This document shows, piece after piece, positions 36,593 to 50,909 of a stretch of DNA of 64,000 bases. Position numbers and translations under genes: made by a program. This DNA is from Homalodisca vitripennis. Lineage: Eukaryota > Arthropoda > Insecta > Hemiptera > Cicadellidae. Location of the stretch: NCBI RefSeq assembly GCF_021130785.1, contig NC_060209.1:26119001-26183000 (forward strand), given 5' to 3'. The first letter of the stretch is position 1. Each line of letters begins with the position of its first letter. The notes beneath the pieces were generated by a model that ran no database searches, was not told the origin of the DNA, and was given only the letters and a program-made list of their open reading frames with translations.

Positions 36593-36599
36593 TTATGAA

Positions 36600-38130
36600 G
36601 AAATATAATACTTCTCTAATAATTGTTTTTTATTTACAAAGATAGACAAACAATTTGTGAAAAAAGCTAAGATAAGTTTTTAAGTTTGTTATTACAGCAA
36701 GGAATGAAGAATTACTTTACCAATGTAAATTGTAACCATTAACCAACTGTTTTTGTAATAAAAGTTTTATATTTTTAGGACTAGAATGTTGTTATTTATT
36801 TATTTAAGTCCCTTTCAGACCATCATTATTATATTCTTATACGTTATTTAACAAGATTTTGTTACATTCGGGTAATTTTACCATAAGTTAAGCTTTCAAG
36901 TAAAAGTACCTGCAATACGGCAATTTTAAATGCAAAAAAATGCATTAAAATCTTAGTAAAGCATCGATGAATACTTCAATGTGTAATCTATAACATAAGC
37001 AACATTTTATACATAAATAGGTTTATATTATTATAACCCTTTAATTTATATACTAAAACTTATATACAAAGTTTGTTTTTTAGTTTCCCGAAACTTTGCC
37101 AGAGTGGACTTGGGTAGGTTTACTTCTAGCCCCCTGATATGCAGAAGAAGTAAAGACACATTTTATAATCCTTTTCTTGCAATATAGGGGTATATAAAAA
37201 TAATTTTAAGTTATTTTTAATCAGGCTAGACACAAAGTCAAGAAATATAACAGAATCAATGACATGGTTTTGATCAATTACGCTTTACAATTATATTTAA
37301 CAAATAAAGTATACTATTGTTAAAAAATTACACCTCATTTAGTGATACAAGTTAAACAAATTACATGTCTATATAAAAATCATAATAGACTTTGGTGATT
37401 CATACAAGTAATTTAAAAGTTCACATTGGTACATTCTGCTGTTTTAATTTATCATTATGAGCATTTAGCAATCATGAATGATCAGTGCACTGCCATTTAA
37501 AGTAATTTCAATCTTCATAGAACAATCAAAAGCCTTTTTCTTTTGTGCCTGGTCATATAAAAGCACTGTGAATACACGTATTTAGAATATAAAGTTTTAA
37601 TAATTTTTTTCAATCCATCCAAGTATCTTTTATTCATATGAGCCATGAAGATGAAGAACACACCGCATTATAGAATCTTCTTAAATCCAGGTTAATATAT
37701 ACCTATCTTAGTAAAATGTTAAGATTGACACACACATAATCCCTAAACTTGGTTGTTGAAATACTACCGGATTCATACCTACGTAAACAAATAATATTCT
37801 AAATACCAAATAAAATTTATTTTGAAATAATATAAAACTATGATTTCAAAGTATCTGAATATGATAAAACGCGTTACTACAGGGTATATTTGATCAGGAA
37901 TTTCGATGTGCTTGTCTCGCGGGAACTGGAAGAGTAAACTTCCACTGCTTCAATAGAGATGAACTGAAGAATATTTATGCTTTATTTACGTCTTGCATTG
38001 CACGTATAAGAACAATAATGAAATAAATGAAAATATTCACCTAAATGATCTTTTTCTTGTAATAATTCACCAAGAAAGCCAAGCTTAAAGTATAGGTGCC
38101 TAAAAAAACCTGTGGCACCTGTAACATGTG
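36600..38130. other. No recognised feature
   Basis: AT-rich intergenic sequence. No gene or repeat recognised. Confidence 0.5.
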
Positions 38131-38316
38131 TAGAGAGAGGGAGGGAGCGAAGAGGGTGGCGAGAGGGGGTGGGAGAGGGAGGGATGGAGAGGGAGAGGAA
38201 CGGGAGGGGGAGAGAGGGAGGGAGTGGGAGAGAGGAGAGAGAGTGAGTAGGGGGAGTGAGGGGGGAGAGTGAGAGGAGGGGGGATGAGAGAGAGAAGAGA
38301 GGGAAGAGAGAGAGAT
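38131..38316. repeat. Purine-rich GA/GGA low-complexity tract
   Basis: About 185 bp of imperfect GA, GGA and GGGA repeats, almost all purine on the + strand. The 97-codon Ser/Pro/Leu-rich minus frame across it is a composition artefact. Confidence 0.9.
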
Positions 38317-39312
38317 CAACGCTACGTAAGCCAACGTATATGGCTAAGTAGGAATATTTAAATGAAACAACAAATCAGAGCTATCCTAACAAGAGAAAGC
38401 AACAGAACCCTCCACCGAGTGCTTGCTCCTGAATTAAACTATGCCCGGAACTGTTCAGTGAAATTATATGGACCTGATGGTGTTACCCGTAAACAGTCTA
38501 TTTCGGTTACAATTTCTGTTTTGAAACGTCTTTTTTCAAACTTGCCTCTGATTTAATTTCTTTCGATCATTGGCTATTATGCCATTATAAAGTAAAACTT
38601 TAATTCACATAGAATCTTTCGATCTATGATAATTACATGAGCAGTACTCGGCAGTCGCCATAAAACCCTAACTGAGCACATTTGAGTGGAAGATTTAATT
38701 CCGACAGTAATGATTTACGATAGATTATAAAAAATACCACAGTACTTAAACATCTTAAGGCCTATTTAATGACATGTTTGTTTTTACCGACTCTCGATAT
38801 GTCGGAAGGACATTCAGACAGCGTGATGCACTCTTCTATTCCTGTGGGCAAAGTTAGGGGTGGTCCATGAAGTCCGAGTATGCATGTCAAAACCTTTATA
38901 AACTAAATTAGACAGCTCATCAGGTGACACGAGTATGGTACAAATTACACTGTCGTTGAGAATTAAAGCGATCCGTTGTTAATTTATTCTGCCTTGGCGT
39001 AGATATTGTTTTGGCAATTGGAGGAATGATTATGGCTTTTGAAATCAAGGATTATTGAGTAAGAAATTTTGTAAAAATCTTTATATAAATATTGATTACT
39101 GTTAAAGACAATAGATATTTTTAAATCTCCTACTTATACACTTAGTTCAGGTTATCATAAGAGTCACTCGTTTAAATTTTCAAGTATATGGAAAACTTAC
39201 ATGCAAATGTTAAAAGTATTAATGACTGTATGAACTTAAATAACAGAAAAGTTATTATTAAACGTACAGGAGGTAAGTTTCATCACGGAAGAATGTGTGT
39301 TGATACCACGTA
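38317..39312. other. No recognised feature
   Basis: Contains a 64-codon + frame (38362-38556) with no known motif. Nothing else recognised. Confidence 0.45.
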
Positions 39313-39433
39313 TACAGAGCACGTTCACACCTAAGCCTCATGAATGTAGGGAATCTATTTATTAGATTGTATCTTCTCCACGTGCGACACCGGAACCGCT
39401 ATTATCAACTTGTAGAGTTTAGCACCTTTTATT
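39313..39433 (+). ncRNA. Unidentified structured element, copy c2
   Basis: Same opening as the other copies (ACAGAGCACGTTCACACCTA, then AGCCTCATGAATGTAGGG). The second stem has changed on both sides: AGAT (39364-39367) pairs with ATCT (39371-39374), against AGAC/GTCT in c1, c3 and c6. This copy and c4 form a subgroup with a shortened middle part. Confidence 0.45.
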
Positions 39434-41395
39434 TATCCCTTTACCATTAACAGTTAGACTGTGATTTATTTTTCATTTCATTGCAATTTCATAGCAAACA
39501 AAAATAAAATAATAGATAAATTTGTGAAAGACTGAGAGCACCCATAAGAGATCAAACATGTGGCATATTAACACATGTAGTATAACCAAAACAATATATA
39601 CATCATTTTATAGTGAATTTGTGTATGAACTTTAGTTATTTAAACACTTATATGAAAACCAATGTAATGAACAAAAATTTGAATGTATCCTGTTTAAAAG
39701 ATATGTCGAGAAGGATTTCATGTAATGAAATGATAAGTTTGTTACTGTCGAGGTTACTCTATGCATTCAACAATATAAATATAAAAGAATTAAAAATAGG
39801 TTATAAATTATTTAAAAAATATAACTGTGCTGTCATGAAACACTGTTTACAAAGAACAGTCGATTATATGTAATAGATTATTTCTATGTGTTCTATTATA
39901 CATAACAAATCCTTTTCTTTTCCTGTTTCCCTGATTTTACGTGAACTTTTTCGATATTTGAATAGTTATTCTTCTATTCCGGACTGAGACGAATACAGTA
40001 AATCAGAGATGATTATTTTTGAGTCATAAAAGATTTAATGAATTGTTTTTTATTTATATAGATGTTTAATTGAAGATTTAATAATAAATTTGTATATATT
40101 CAGTTTTTTCTACATACAAGTACACTAAAGTACTAAGCAAATGTTTCAATTTCATCAGAATTCTCTATCGAATAAGATTGCCATATTATTCACAGTAACA
40201 CACAATATGTATAGGCTAAATCCTTCATAGGGGACCCAGAAAAAATGTGAGTTCATAAGTTTTTCAGAGTAAGAATATTTATATCTCAGTGCATTGGTTA
40301 TGTTCCTAACAATTTATTGAAGCTGTTTCTGATGTAAATATTTGATATTTGACGTCCAATGTTTCTGTTAAATACCAAAATATTCACTGCCATATTCCAT
40401 TGATTTTTAATATTCGTGCATTTTTAGCCTAATTTTAAGGTTTGGAGACCTGAAGAAGAGGGAAAATGCCAGTTCTAGAAACATTGTCATCCAGTTTATG
40501 CAATCAAATCAAAATTGTACGATATCCTATATCCTTCATCAATAATGAGTTAAAAAAATGATTAACTTCTCCGAATGGATGCAATATTTATGTTAAAATT
40601 TTTAATGCTTGACGAATTTTAGGTCCAAGTGCTTGAACTCCAAGTGAAGAATCACCATCGGATAGATTACTCTGACCAGAACTGTAATTTATCCACGAAT
40701 AGCCCCGTGGACATTGGTGATATTTAAAAGAAGGTATATCTTCAAACCTTATTCAAGCCTTCTCCTTTATTCACGGAATACATTGTGTAAATTTTACTAT
40801 TGTGAGAAACATCCAAAGGTTATATAATGTCTCTTCATTATCACATATTACACAGCTCAAGTCTGACTACCTGATGAAGTTGTTCGTTAACAAGTAAATA
40901 AATAATTGTTCAATTTATTTTTAAATGAGAACCAAAAATAAGATAACGGCAAGAGTTAATTATTAGCATGAATAAACTAGAACTTTATGCTGTAGTAAAA
41001 GGGGAGGTAACTAATCGATTGTAATTTGTTTATATTGTTAATATATACTAAAACTTATATCAGACTTTTATAAGATTCTTACTATTATAGCTTGATTAGT
41101 ACTTTATAACTCATTATTTAGTTTATAAAACTAAAAATATATTAATATATGCCTTGATTTAAAGACCACAAGGAAGAACTTTACAAGTCACAATTTGACA
41201 ATTTTTCAGGAAAACTGTATGTTATTTAAATACTTGAATCATTTATTATTTTTTGTACACACAATAAAAATAATAAACTCAATTTCACAATAATTAAATA
41301 TTAATTAGATCATCTGTTTTTTTTATCTATTTTATAAAGTATCAGTATTTTTGTAGTCCAAAATTATATTTTACATGGAAAAAACCCTTAGAACT
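39434..41395. other. No recognised feature
   Basis: AT-rich DNA. An 86-codon + frame (39613-39873) has no recognisable motif. Confidence 0.45.
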
Positions 41396-41399
41396 GTTA

Positions 41400-41560
41400 T
41401 CGCAAGAACGATCCTGACCTTACAAGCAGGCCGCCTCCACGGCCATTAGACGTGGTTCGGAAGTAATCTTTAAGCCATTGGTCTCCAGGTTGTATTAGAG
41501 AGAGCTTATTAGTCCTAACTTGGCCTGGTAAAATAAAACATTTTAACTTTACTTTGCTTT
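41400..41560 (+). repeat. Interspersed repeat family B, copy 2
   Basis: Aligns with the reverse complement of 19835-20015: CCATTGGTCTCCAGGTTG, TTAGTCCTAACTTGGC, then TAAAATAAAAC. Confidence 0.5.
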
Positions 41561-44500
41561 TTACTAATAATGTTCTTTCCTAGAAAAATAAGTGAATGAA
41601 AAAATTACAATTTTTGGTTCTAAATGATGATTTAATTTATTGGACCAAAGTTTAACAAATATCGTGTAGCTTACTACATTATTCTCCACTTTAAACTGGA
41701 ACCTATAGACCTAATGTTTTATTGATGTAAAGGTAAGTTGTCATTGAATGCTTGAGATCTAGATACACAGTTACATACAGAACACGAAAACTATTAAATA
41801 AGGTTCTTCCATTGTGATCTCAATTTTAAGTGTATTTCCCAAATTTGTATTTATGGAAAAAAAATATGAAAACCTTTTAAATATAGATCAGGACTTTTAG
41901 AGCCAGTCAGTCAAGTCTTTCCCCTCATACGACAACTGGAATTGGAGTCTGGAATATGTATCTATATATTTAAATACAGTTACATCTATTTATATATTAA
42001 ATCCATTTATAGTATGGATTTAAATTTATACTTATAAATCTGTTATATAATAAGGAGATGGTCAAATGTTCGGTTAGGGTACCAATTCCAAAGGTAGAAA
42101 AATACATTTACATATAAAACCCTACATACACGAAACTAGAGGTGTTCCTGTTTTTAGACCCTAAAATAACTAAAGACGGTATTAATAAGCTAATGCAGTA
42201 TAGTTAAATATATATGTTCTATTATTACAGTTTTCAATAAACTATACATAATTTAATAAAATAAAATTTGTAACAAAAATGTACTTTTAACAATCAGTTT
42301 TCTTCAACATTTTATCGACGCTACCAAAGATGATGAAACAAATATAACCTCCGGGCAATCATGTGTCGCTCAAACAAACATGTCTCAGCCTGAAAATAAA
42401 CTCAGATACCATTTTTCAGATACTTTCCGTAAAACGTTATACATTCTATATGTTCTCTGTTTGATAATTAGCACAAATAATTATTCATTCATAATATCTA
42501 ACATAAATATCTATGTTATTATCAATGATGATCTTTTCTTATTAAATATTCAAACCACGTGTTCTTCCGGCCATCTTGCTTCTATACATTTCAAACACAA
42601 CTGTATAATCACAACAGGAAAAATATACGCAATGTTTTCACCAGCTTTTGTTTACACTAGTTGGTATATTTAAAACAGATTATTAATACACTACTGAAGT
42701 CATGCAATTAAAAATGTAACAAAATTTTAGACTGTTTATTTACTAATGCGTATCTTATGGATATTTCTCTAATATCCATTTCTTTAATTTTAGAGACCTG
42801 TGGGTCGGAGCCCGTGTTATTTAATTAGCTAAGTTTTTTTAAAATAATATGCGATATGATTTAAGTCTATATGCGAAATTTTAGCTCGATCGAGTGCTGA
42901 AAAGTAGTTCAATGCAGTAACAAATTTGTGCACCATGACGATATACACACAGAGCAAATTTTCAAGCTAATATTAGGAATTGAATTAGGACGGATCTAAA
43001 TATTTTTCATAATAAAATGGGTTTTTCTGACATCTTCCATAAATATAAGATAAAATTGAGGATGTAAAGTTGTTTGAGTGTTAATATTATTGTTTTGCGT
43101 TAAATCTCAGTCAACCTGCTCTTACCCATATACTACGTCACTCTATCGTTATTGATATGGAAATAAAATACGTTTAATTTAATATAATTTGTTTCCAACA
43201 ATTAAATCTTTCCCTTTATACTTCTCGTCCCTGCTGCTTTGATAGTAGCATCATCGCGTTGCACATATCCGATATTGTTGTTGATTATTGGAAGAAGTTT
43301 AATCCATTAGCCTGTATTATGCATTAAATTTCATTATTAAAACAATTTGTTCGTGAACTGTGTACACATGTTGATAGTGAGATAGTTGTTATATTAACAG
43401 CTGTCAGCTGCATTGTTCCACAATACGTGTCAGGCGTTTGCAGAGGAACAAAGCAAACTGCTGTTTCATACCCTTTTGTTGCTGTCGAGACATCATCTGC
43501 TGTAATCAACCGGGAGCTTAATTATTTAACGTTTAATTAAGGAGGGCGTGATATTTGTCAGAAGTATCTTTAGATTCTGTTTCAATGAGAGATTGTGTTC
43601 TGTTCCGGGATAGTGTATGCAGTTGCTACGAGATTGTATGTCCACGATTAGGTTTTTATTTAAAAAAAGTATAGAGTGATTTAAAATACTAATGTATGCT
43701 CTATACGTAGTTTAAAAATTATGAATGAAGCACTGTGTTGTAACTATGGGAACCAGTAACGTAGGAGTACCCCAGTACATATGTCGCGTTGGATAGGATG
43801 AATGATAACCCATTGGAGGGCATTATCATCAAACCTGATGCTTCCTATATACAATTAAAGCGTCATTCCAAATTCGATGTCCATAGCCTAATCTAGAAGA
43901 AATATCTATGGATAGGCAGATAAACTTTTTACCCAGTGATACCCAGTCATTTTTACCCTCTGAATGATAAGGTTTCCCTGACGCTCAGAAAATTCTTTAT
44001 AAATTATTTTATTAATCACTGTGATAGTTTAGTAACCAACTTGCGTCTATATTTTGTTTATAAATTAAAATTACTAGGTGTCACACCTAGCCAAATCTTG
44101 AGATAGTTCAACATAGTTTTTTTTTTCAGTTTTAGTTTCAGAATTGTTACACTTTTATTTACTGTAAATAAAAATATCACAAAATGATCTAATGTCGTTT
44201 TAAAGAGTTGCAATTATTTTATACAAGCCAACTAATCTAAAAGGTATTTTATGTGTTTATAAATCTTGCACTAAACAACAATAAAAAAATTGATATAATA
44301 TTTAAATAGACTGTTATTTAGAGGTCTGTTCGCAATCACATGTTCTTCAATTGACAATTTGCTTATACATTATTGGTGTTATTGGACTTTTTTTCAGTTT
44401 ATTATCTCTCTCCAGATATTTAGTAACTGTCACATGGCTTTCGTAGGGTTTAATGAAATTAAAAATCCATTGTTTGTACTAAAGGCTATGTTATTTTTAG

Positions 44501-44668
44501 TTTATTATATAATAGTTATGGTAACACTAGCGGAAAGTTTATATGAGAAAACACCACTGTCATGAGAGATGGTTTATAAGGGAAAATTTATTACATAAAT
44601 TAACCAGTTCTGTCTGAGAAAGGATGAAGTTGTCGTTAGAGACGGCAGGATTTATGAGGGGATATACA
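41561..44668. other. No recognised feature
   Basis: AT-rich DNA. Small frames (42380-42673, 43324-43509, 44359-44565) lack recognised motifs or splice support. Confidence 0.45.
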
Positions 44669-44815
44669 CACAGATCACGTTCACAGCTAAGCCTCATGAA
44701 TGTGGGGAATCTATTTATAAGACAGGCTGCGTCTACCCTTCTCTACCACAATAAGGAACCAACTATAGTCAACTCTGCACATTGTGTATACTGATAATTC
44801 ATTGCTCACTCTTCC
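44669..44815 (+). ncRNA. Unidentified structured element, copy c3
   Basis: Close to c1/c6: CACAGATCACGTTCACAGCT, AGCCTCATGAATGTGGGGAA, stem AGAC (44720-44723) with GTCT (44731-44734), then CAACTCTGCACATTGTG. Preceded by a leader (GAAAGGATGAAGTTG) that resembles the one before c5 (GGAAGGATAAAGCTG), so the homology extends upstream. Confidence 0.45.
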
Positions 44816-45436
44816 TATCATTATTACTTTAACTTTGAATTGGTTGAAAAACTGTGTTATATATCATATTCACATTTTAATTGTTAAAATTTTAGACAAA
44901 TGCCGTGCACCTTAAAAAGCCGGCAAAATATTATTTTCTTACAATTATTAACTTGACATCATGATTTCATATAATCTAAAAGGATGATAATACATGCAAG
45001 AAAAGAGTTTGAATGTGTAAATGTGTATGCTCAAGTGATCCGAAAGAATAAGTTGTTGCTGCTTGGTTGGATATAAACTTGGCGCCGTTCCCTAAACCAT
45101 TTCCTCTTTGTTTAGAAAACTATTTCTATACAAATCAATTTAACTCCTTGCCATTCTTTACAGTTGTAGGTAAGATTTTATAATAGCAACGTTTTGGGTC
45201 TTACATAATGGACAATGAGTATGAGTTAAGAGATAAAAATGCCACATCATCCATATTTATACAAAAAATATGTAAATTGTTTTTATTTACTATTGTCACA
45301 AAAACTTACAATGACAATTATATACAAATACTAAATGGACTTGAAATACATTTTCCATCACTACATATGAGATGTAAAGGAAATTATTTGAATGAGCAAG
45401 GAGATGTCATGAAGGAATGTGCATCGATACTGAATA

Positions 45437-45556
45437 CACAGAGCACGTTCACACCTAAGCCTCATGAATGAGGAGAATCTATTTATTAGACTGTATCTTT
45501 TCGCACGTGCAACAAACACCAGATCCCTCTGTTATCAACCTTTATAACTTTGCAAG
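45437..45556 (+). ncRNA. Unidentified structured element, copy c4
   Basis: CACAGAGCACGTTCACACCT, AGCCTCATGAATGAGGAG, short stem AGA/TCT (45488-45490 and 45496-45498) with a C/A mismatch at the fourth pair. It overlaps the end of an 87-codon frame (45208-45471) that has no recognised motif. Confidence 0.4.
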
Positions 45557-45655
45557 GTTCCATTTAATAAACCGAAATAATTTTTATCTGAGGAAGGATA
45601 AAGCTGTAATGAATTAGAGGTGTTATAACAGGTTGTGTGTGCACTGACACCATAT

Positions 45656-45805
45656 AAACAGAACATGTTCACACCTAAGTTTCATAAATGTGGGGAATTT
45701 ATTTAGGAGGCAGGCTACGTTTTCTCTACACGCCATATGTTGGTTTACTATTGTGAAATCTCCTCATTTATAAGCTGCTTATTCATTTTATACTGTTTAA
45801 CTCTT
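45656..45805 (+). ncRNA. Unidentified structured element, copy c5
   Basis: The most diverged copy: AAACAGAACATGTTCACACC, TTCATAAATGTGGGGAAT, and stem AGGC (45708-45711) with GTTT (45719-45722), which still pairs by A-T, two G-T wobbles and C-G. Ends near a TA microsatellite. Only about 100 bp after c4, same strand. Confidence 0.4.
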
Positions 45806-45812
45806 TATAAAA

Positions 45813-45813
<1 letters not shown>

Positions 45814-45850
<37 letters not shown>
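45814..45850. repeat. (TA)n microsatellite
   Basis: About 37 bp of AT/TA repeat directly downstream of c5. Confidence 0.9.
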
Positions 45851-45852
<2 letters not shown>

Positions 45853-46059
45853 CATATATTATATATGTTTAATTTAATATTAGATTCTAAAAAGTTACCC
45901 TGGATTCATAGAAATTTCATAGGCTTTGCATTTGTACTTACACTTCTGGTTCGAGTGAATTATTGCCAACGCCAATATTTAGTTCCCTTGTTCGTAAAAT
46001 TAAGAAAACATCCAAAAATGTATTATTCTTACCGTTTTAATTCACTCCAGTCTTAGTAA

Positions 46060-47800
46060 TTTTTTCCATAGTTGATTTTCCTTGTTACCCGAACAAGAAA
46101 ATATGTACACATATACTTGTATAAGGATTCTACATATGCCAAAAGACAACTAAGATTAGAGTTTTAAAACAAATTTAAATGTATAGTGTATGTAGGTCTT
46201 CTATAGCTGCAGTACTGCCAAAAGAACTGGATACTTAATATTTACTAAAATGTACAGTTATAGGTATATTTTTACTAAATATTCATTTTCTTATCTGGAT
46301 ATTTTCTTATTCTGTGCTCAACGGGGTGTGCAAGATACGTTAAATTAACTGTTGTAATTTTCAAACAAACTCTATGCTTTCCAGACTATAAAAGTAAAAA
46401 GTAGTGGTTAAACTATTTAAAAATATGGGCATGTTTTCATAAAACAATATTTAAACAAAACATTTCATTTTATTCAACAGACTATTTCGATTAATAATAT
46501 ATGTTTGCTGCAATACAAAGTTAGAGACCAGGATGATTTTTTCAAAGAGCGTAAGACATGATTCCCAGTGAAAATGTTAAAATACTAATTTACAGTGTCT
46601 AAATTTAATTTAATTTAATAAAAAAAATACTTTTCGTATTAACTAGAGAAATATATAGAGTCTGACTTAAATAAAGACACTTTTTACTTGTTGCACACGG
46701 AAAATTTGGTTAATTATTTTCTATAAAACTACTTCATTTCGCTATTCTCAGCTTCTTATTGAGTTGCTATTTTTATTACTGTGTGTTATTATTTACCTTA
46801 AACAGATTTAAGTATAGTTTAGTCTATTTAAACTTATTATGTTATAGGTTGCGCCATACACGAATAGAAATCCATTAGTATTACAGAAAATTAGTGTTTA
46901 AAAAATTAATATCACCAAATTCAATTAAATTTTTTGATACGTTATGTTTGTATCAAAGGTTTTTACTCACGTGTTTAGAATTGTTAATTCTAAAGATAAG
47001 AATGCATAGTTTTATTTCATTCTTAATGTTAAATATTGGTTTATAAAAGCATGCTTGTAACAATGATTCTCTGCAATAATGATAATCGATAAAATTTTTA
47101 ATTATATGGATTCATAAAATAATGAATCAGCTGTAGTCTCTGTTGCTTCAACAATACGTGTAACCATAGTGTTCAGCATGCTGTAATCTCAAGAAACATA
47201 ACCTAAGTTTACATCAACATGCTGATAAAACGGCTCTTTGTAACAATGCAATTTGAAAAATTATGTCAACATCTAGACCTACCTAAAATTGTTTTATTGC
47301 TATCTGTACTTAATTATATGAATACTTGTCAAACTAAAAGCCGAGGATGGTCCATCCGGTATGGTTGCTAACACGCTACTAGTGGAAGTGAAACTACTTA
47401 AAACCTCTAATTATGGTCTAGGAGCCGAGAGGCAATTTGCTTTGTAAAAGAACAAAACTTTTTCTTGAAGTGGGTAGAGTAGTTTTTTCCTACGGAAATC
47501 ATTGAAAGTCACCTACTATAGTTTTGGCGGAAGTCTAAATGGAGAAATATCCACAGTGTTAAAAATATTAAATCTTTTTTCAGATCATATTTATCCTAGT
47601 ACGCCACACTTAAACCAACCGCAACACACATAAATAATAGTTATACGAGTATCACCGTCGAAGAGGTAAATAAATATAACGAAAATAGCTATTTCCAGGT
47701 TCTGTATTCGGTAATCTAACGCTGTATATATTGTACTATTTTGAAAACTTACTGTACTGAGTGTGTTTTTTATGACTTAAAAACCTGTAACAATAACATC
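46060..47800. other. No recognised feature
   Basis: AT-rich DNA with no gene or repeat recognised. Confidence 0.5.
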
Positions 47801-47805
47801 TTGGG

Positions 47806-48034
47806 AGTGCCGATGGCCGAGTGGTATAAGACGTTGGACTTTGAGTCTGAGTTAGAGATAGCGCAAGGTTCAAATCCTGTCTGTGACCATTGCACTTTTT
47901 ATCAGTACCATCGACCTTGTAGTGTATCGACTCTCCTCCTTATTCTATTTGATAAGATCCTCGCACAGGCCAGTGGCCCATGAGGACGGGCAGAATAAGG
48001 CATAAAAGGAGATCGGCTTCTTCTGTAAAAAAAA
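47806..48034 (+). mobile_element. tRNA-derived SINE (Leu/Ser-type head)
   Basis: Has an excellent RNA polymerase III A box (TGGCCGAGTGG, 47814-47824) and B box (GGTTCAAATCC, 47867-47877) with an intervening long variable region, as in class II tRNAs (Leu/Ser). A body of about 130 bp follows, ending in an eight-base A run (48027-48034). The anticodon arm does not form a clean canonical loop, so a SINE head rather than a working tRNA gene is favoured. No target duplication was identified. Confidence 0.6.
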
Positions 48035-48039
48035 TCTTG

Positions 48040-50505
48040 AATAATTTAATAGTAATCAGATTATTATTATTTTTATTTCAAATATAATACTATAAATTTA
48101 TATACTTTCGGTTTAATACACAATATTGTCTATTCTCTAGTATAATGTTTGAAAAACGATAATTTCAGCCAAGCTGTCCGACAAGATTCGCTCACAGTCA
48201 TTAATACGAGAAATTATTAATTTCGTAATTTATAATCTGTAACAACATTCAAACATTTTCGTATATTAGTTTCTATGTTTAACAAAGACATCGCGATATG
48301 ATAAATCACTGAGTTCTCAGTTTCAGAACAACAGAGATCACGTGGCAGATTCAACAACCTCTCTAGATCATCTTCGTACAATGTGTAGCACAATACACGA
48401 GCTCCCACTGAAACACAGCTCTGGTGACAATTACAAACATTAGCGTTAATTACCTCGCTCTTCCCGTGTAAACGTTAAATTATTAAGCCCTTTGTGTTAT
48501 ATAACATGTGGATACCGTAGTAACAGTATGCAATAGTTGCTAAGCCATGTTTTGCCATAAGTCTACTACATGTGTCAACATTTGTAATAGTAATTATGTC
48601 TTGCGAATCAAACTAAACATCCTGTCCAGTCAAAAAATCTACTCCTAGAGCTTTCAGCCAACCCGTCACCACATTTAGTAAATAATAAATTTAGGTTTTC
48701 ATACTGAAACGTTGGTTCATGGTTAGCTGAAAATTTAATTTATCTCGACTGTTCATAATCAGCGCTTCATAATCAGCCATTTTGTTTAGCTATATTAAAC
48801 TAAATGATTTCTCCAAAACGTCATTTTTTGTTGGCCCTAACTGGATGATCGTTAGCAAAATCTATAACTAGTAGGTCTGCTAACATTTCCCTTCTTCTGG
48901 TCAGTCTGTCTGTATGCACGATATCCCGAGAGTTAATTATAGACTTGCATTTTTATATAATGCTTTATTTGTATACTGGTAAAATTAATTTTGACGATGA
49001 TGCCTGTCTAGATATGGGATTAGAGCGAGCGTTAGCAAAACCTACTGAATTAAGCTATACTTGTAAAACTTACTCAGGGGCCTGAGTTCCTTTACCATCT
49101 GCTTTATCTACCCGTCTGTCTCTCTTCCGAAGGATGTCACGAGAACGAACTGAGTTAAAAACTGTATATAATGTTATATTTATGCTTAGGCGACATCGAG
49201 TTTAATACATGTCCATCCATTGGATTCGGCTGAGTGCTAGCTAAGTATAACCCTACGCAGGATATCGATGGAACAATGCAGTAATTGAGTCGTACACTTG
49301 AATTGAATTTAAACTACAGCAATGAAAATGGCACCATAGTGGTTTTTTACGCGCCATGCTGTGCTGTACTAAAAATTATTAAAATTTATTATTTATTATT
49401 TTAATATTAAAATAATATTTAATATTTATTAATAATTCATAAAATAAAATAAGTTTTCGTAAAATTTTACCAAATCAGCGTTTTTATAGTGAAATAAATA
49501 TAATATATTACGATTTATACATTATATTCTTGACATGATTTTAAAGAAATTTAAACTCAATGAATACATACATTACCAATGTATATTGAATCATATTTTT
49601 ATAAATTCCATTGAAATATAGCATGAGAATAGTGTTAAATTCAGTATATACCATTAAGTAAAATTATACTGTAAAAGTGATTTTTAATTATTAGCATTTG
49701 ATTTACTTTTTTTGACAGAAACATACTAAATACCTAGTGAACTTTTTGGTGTGTAAGAATAAATATTCTCCAACAAAACATAAACCTTGATTGTGTTTTA
49801 GAATTTCTTATTGATGTCCACAAATGAGATTTAAAAATAAAAATATTCTTCTTTCATAAGTAATAAAGTAACGGCTTGAAATATTTTGGTGCGTATGGAT
49901 ATTCTATCTTATATAAATACCTAAATTAAAGATATAATTTATATGAACATAGAACAAAAACTCCATGTTTATTTAATCCAGCAATATCCTGAGGTAAAAC
50001 AATCAATTTCATATGTTGTAAGAAAAATTAAGAAATCTGCAGGTTATAAGGAAATTTGTTTTGGAAACTAAAAACTGTATTACAATAATTATATTTTTTT
50101 AAACAAACTATGATTTTTCATCAATAAATCAGCTGAAATTTAAGTTGAAAATATTTTTTATAATTACTAACTGCTGATTAAAAATTTGGTAAAATATTTT
50201 AAAGTATATAGTACGTTGATTATTTTTTTATAGATTATATTTTATCCAGTTTTCAATTTTTGCGATAAACCTCTGTAATTTTGGCTGATGCAGTCCTTCA
50301 GTTTTTTTTATCAGAGAATACAACTGTAAAGAGGAAATAATTTTTTGTTTTGTTTGTTTTTACCTGTCTTTGACCTATATGATAAAACTGGATGCACCAT
50401 TGTGTTTGATTTAGATTATTATTATTTTATTAGATTTTTAAATTCTTAATTTGTATTTTAAAACTATACCACCACCAATTTAAAGATACCTCTTAAAAGT
50501 TAATA
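48040..50505. other. AT-rich DNA with a possible old interspersed repeat
   Basis: The stretch 48830-49180 contains two related passages (GTTAGCAAAATCTATAACTA and GTTAGCAAAACCTACTGAAT, each followed by a TGTCTGT/CTGTCTCTC stretch and a GAGAGTTAATTATAGACTTG or GAACTGAGTTAAAAACTG type sequence), suggesting an old duplicated repeat. No gene recognised. Confidence 0.4.
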
Positions 50506-50909
50506 TTTTTTACGGTTGTGTAAATCAGTATTTTACAGTTTCCTTATTTATATAAAAACACACATACAGATAGACACTTCTAAACCATGATAGATACGAC
50601 GCAATCCGTAATGTATTACTTTTGATTTTTTATCCACTGAAAAATGTAATAAAAGTTTGATAAAAATGGTTGTGAGGCAACCTGTAAACGTAAACAGCAT
50701 CTATTTGTGTAAACGATATATCGCTTTAAGATTTCAATAAAACCAAGATTGAATAATGGTTTTAAAAAACTATATTATTTCATTATATTGATCATATAAT
50801 GAAATAATCATTACTTGCCAAGCACAGTTACACATTTAAGGCTAAAGTCTACATTTGGGAACATAAGGAAATGGTGTATCAAAGGCTTTAAAAGAGGATG
50901 TGTAGGATA

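Noticed and set aside
38041..38334. 97-codon Ser/Pro/Leu-rich minus frame
   Set aside because: Low-complexity purine tract read in reverse; no start context or motif.
47806..47890. Functional tRNA-Leu/Ser gene
   Set aside because: Good A and B boxes but no clean anticodon loop, and it continues into a SINE-like body with an A-rich end.
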